Origin: Flavobacteriaceae bacterium R38
GTDB lineage: Bacteria; Bacteroidota; Bacteroidia; Flavobacteriales; Flavobacteriaceae
DNA length: 64,000 nt
Direction: 5' to 3'
Assembly: GCA_009901575.1 (NCBI GenBank)
Contig: WXYP01000003.1
Coordinates: 62,001-126,000, forward strand
Within the stretch, counting starts at the first letter, position 1. Each line of letters opens with the position of its first letter. A program made the position numbers and the translations under genes. Below, piece after piece: positions 62,303-64,000 of the stretch. The notes under the pieces are model-generated. The model was not told the origin of the DNA and did no database searches. It saw only the letters and a program-made list of their open reading frames with translations.

Positions 62303-64000
62303 ATGAAAAAAATTATTTCACATCTTCTTATTCTGGGATTAATATTGGCAGGTTTTAATGAAGCCGATGCACAGAGGAGAAGAAAGCAACCTGTTGCTAA
62401 AAGCAGTGTTTTAACCGATAGTGTTTTTGCCGGATTAAAACTCAGGAATATCGGCCCGGCTTTTATGTCGGGAAGAATTGCCGATATTGCCATTCATCCG
62501 AAAAATGAAAGTATTCGCTATGTAGCAGTAGGTTCTGGCGGGGTTTGGAAAACTGTTAATGCAGGAACTACCTGGACACCAATTTTCGATAAACAAACTT
62601 CCTATTCTATAGGTTGTGTAACCATCGATCCTATAGATCATAATATTATTTGGGTAGGAACCGGAGAGAATGTTGGTGGACGCCATATTGGTTTTGGAGA
62701 TGGTGTTTATCGTAGTGATGATGGTGGTGCTACATGGAAGAATATGGGATTGAAAAAATCGGAGCATATTTCAAAAATTATTGTGCATCCTGAAAATTCT
62801 GATGTGATCTGGGTAGCATCTCAGGGACCACTATGGAGTAAAGGTGGAGAACGAGGGTTATACAAATCTACTGATGGCGGAAAAACATGGAATAAAACCT
62901 TAGGTGATGATGAATGGACAGGAGTAACCGATATTCAGATAGATCCTAGAAACCCGGATCGGCTTTATGCAGCAACATGGCAACGCCATAGAACTGTGGC
63001 TGCTTATATGGGGGGTGGACCAAAATCGGGAATCCATCGTAGTGATGATGGTGGAGAAAGCTGGACTAAACTAAGTAAAGGATTGCCAACATCTCAAATG
63101 GGGAAAATCGGTTTGGCGATTTCTCCGCAACAATCGGATATCGTATATGCTGCTATCGAATTAGACCAAAGAACCGGAGGTGTATACCGTTCTCCGGATG
63201 GTGGAATCACCTGGGAAAAAAGATCAAGTGCTGTTTCCGGAGCAACCGGGCCGCATTACTACCAGGAATTATATGCTTCTCCGCATCATTTCGAGCGTTT
63301 GTATTTGGTAGATGTGCGTATGCAGATTTCTGATGATGGTGGAAAAACATTCACTGTAATGAAAGAAGAAAGCAAGCATTCCGATAACCATGCGATTGCT
63401 TTTAAAAAACATGATCCGAATTATTTATTAGTCGGTACCGATGGTGGCTTATATGAAAGTTTTGATTTAGCTGAAAACTGGCGTTTTGTAGATAATTTAC
63501 CACTAACGCAGTTCTATAAAATGGCTTTGGACGATAGTGCTCCGTTTTACAATATCTATGGTGGAACACAGGATAACAGTACGCAAGGAGGTCCGTCAAG
63601 AACCGATAATGTTCACGGAATTCAGAATTCAGATTGGAAAATTGTACTGAACTGGGACGGACATCAACCAGCTACAGAACCTGGAAATCCGGATATCATG
63701 TATGGAGAGCGCCAGGAAGGAAATATTTCAAGAATCGATTTAAGTACTGGAGAGACTGTGGATATTCAACCACAACCTGAAGCTGATGAAAATTTTGAAC
63801 GCTTTAACTGGGATGCTCCTATTTTGGTAAGTCCGCATTCTCCAACCCGTATTTATTTTGCTTCACAACGTGTGTGGAGATCCGATAATCGCGGAGATAA
63901 ATGGACAGCCATTTCAGGCGATTTAACCAAGAACCAGGAACGTATTGAATTGCCTATTATGGGGAGAACCCAAAGCTGGGATGCCCCTTGGGATTTCCTC
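62303..64000 (+). CDS. Sortilin/VPS10-like BNR-repeat exported protein, 3' truncated
   Basis: The frame runs to the window end (566 codons seen). A signal peptide (ILGLILAGFNEADA-like, ending DAQ) is followed by a beta-propeller with Asp-box repeats: SDDGGATW, STDGGKTW, SDDGGESW, SPDGGITW, SDDGGKTF, and GENVGGRHIGFGDG, GTDGGLYES. This is the sortilin/VPS10 or WD40/YVTN/BNR-like glycosyl hydrolase type seen in many Bacteroidota (about 1000 residues), of uncertain substrate. The ATG at 62303 gives a proper signal peptide and lies after the hairpin repeat. The C-terminal half lies outside the window. Confidence 0.85.
   Translation, partial: MKKIISHLLILGLILAGFNEADAQRRRKQPVAKSSVLTDSVFAGLKLRNIGPAFMSGRIADIAIHPKNESIRYVAVGSGGVWKTVNAGTTWTPIFDKQTSYSIGCVTIDPIDHNIIWVGTGENVGGRHIGFGDGVYRSDDGGATWKNMGLKKSEHISKIIVHPENSDVIWVASQGPLWSKGGERGLYKSTDGGKTWNKTLGDDEWTGVTDIQIDPRNPDRLYAATWQRHRTVAAYMGGGPKSGIHRSDDGGESWTKLSKGLPTSQMGKIGLAISPQQSDIVYAAIELDQRTGGVYRSPDGGITWEKRSSAVSGATGPHYYQELYASPHHFERLYLVDVRMQISDDGGKTFTVMKEESKHSDNHAIAFKKHDPNYLLVGTDGGLYESFDLAENWRFVDNLPLTQFYKMALDDSAPFYNIYGGTQDNSTQGGPSRTDNVHGIQNSDWKIVLNWDGHQPATEPGNPDIMYGERQEGNISRIDLSTGETVDIQPQPEADENFERFNWDAPILVSPHSPTRIYFASQRVWRSDNRGDKWTAISGDLTKNQERIELPIMGRTQSWDAPWDFL

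Noticed and set aside
62435-62767. 110-residue minus-strand frame inside the sortilin-like gene
   Set aside because: Antisense to a strong Asp-box coding frame that continues to the window end.

Overview
The window is AT-rich chromosomal DNA that looks like a marine member of the Flavobacteriaceae (Bacteroidota), of an Aquimarina- or Kordia-like type. The evidence is a TonB-receptor-type barrel, a hybrid two-component one-protein regulator, many lipoproteins with short signal peptides, TAnnTTTG-type -7 promoter boxes, a flavobacterial class I lanthipeptide leader and typical Bacteroidota housekeeping gene order. No rRNA, tRNA, CRISPR array, intact insertion sequence or prophage was seen. The genus is an inference; no database search was possible.

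Layout. 1-6.4 kb: a truncated outer-membrane barrel, a bestrophin-type channel, and a LysR regulator divergent from two small unknown genes and an SbtA-type bicarbonate transporter. 6.4-19.5 kb: exported enzymes and lipoproteins (metallo-beta-lactamase fold, SIMPL, Kelch-like, collagen-like, DUF2268 peptidase, CocE hydrolase, TPR) with a GAF-AraC regulator, a 1279-residue hybrid sensor, a membrane LytTR regulator and a decayed LytTR fragment. 19.7-32.6 kb: central metabolism, with a kinase-like unknown gene next to pyruvate carboxylase, then ribE/pdxA, DUF177-rpmF-fabH-accB-accC, and an oxidoreductase-mtgA-GreA-like run. 32.8-44.6 kb: an ABC ATPase, prolyl oligopeptidase, DoxX, asd, mscL, alr, tdk, then an operon with two DoxX-like proteins, rsmI, an amine-oxidase-like protein and a uracil-DNA glycosylase. 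44.7-53.6 kb: recJ, an SplB-like radical SAM protein, an AlkD-like protein, two alpha/beta hydrolases, an LpxH-like phosphatase, an orphan lanthipeptide precursor, a candidate structured RNA and queD. 53.6-61.2 kb: an accessory-looking segment in which an exported TPR-CHAT protease-like protein, a MATE transporter and a frameshifted DNA-binding-like gene sit between two long, diverged, directly repeated, hairpin-rich non-coding blocks. 61.2-64 kb: a LamG lipoprotein and the start of a sortilin/BNR-repeat protein that runs off the window.

The most unusual parts are the hairpin-rich blocks around the CHAT/MATE segment (their hairpins covary between copies), the lanthipeptide precursor without modification genes but with a repeat-dense upstream region, the kinase-like gene beside pyc, and the unknown small proteins beside sbtA. 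The first of these could be a mobile or regulatory RNA-like element; its function is not established here.
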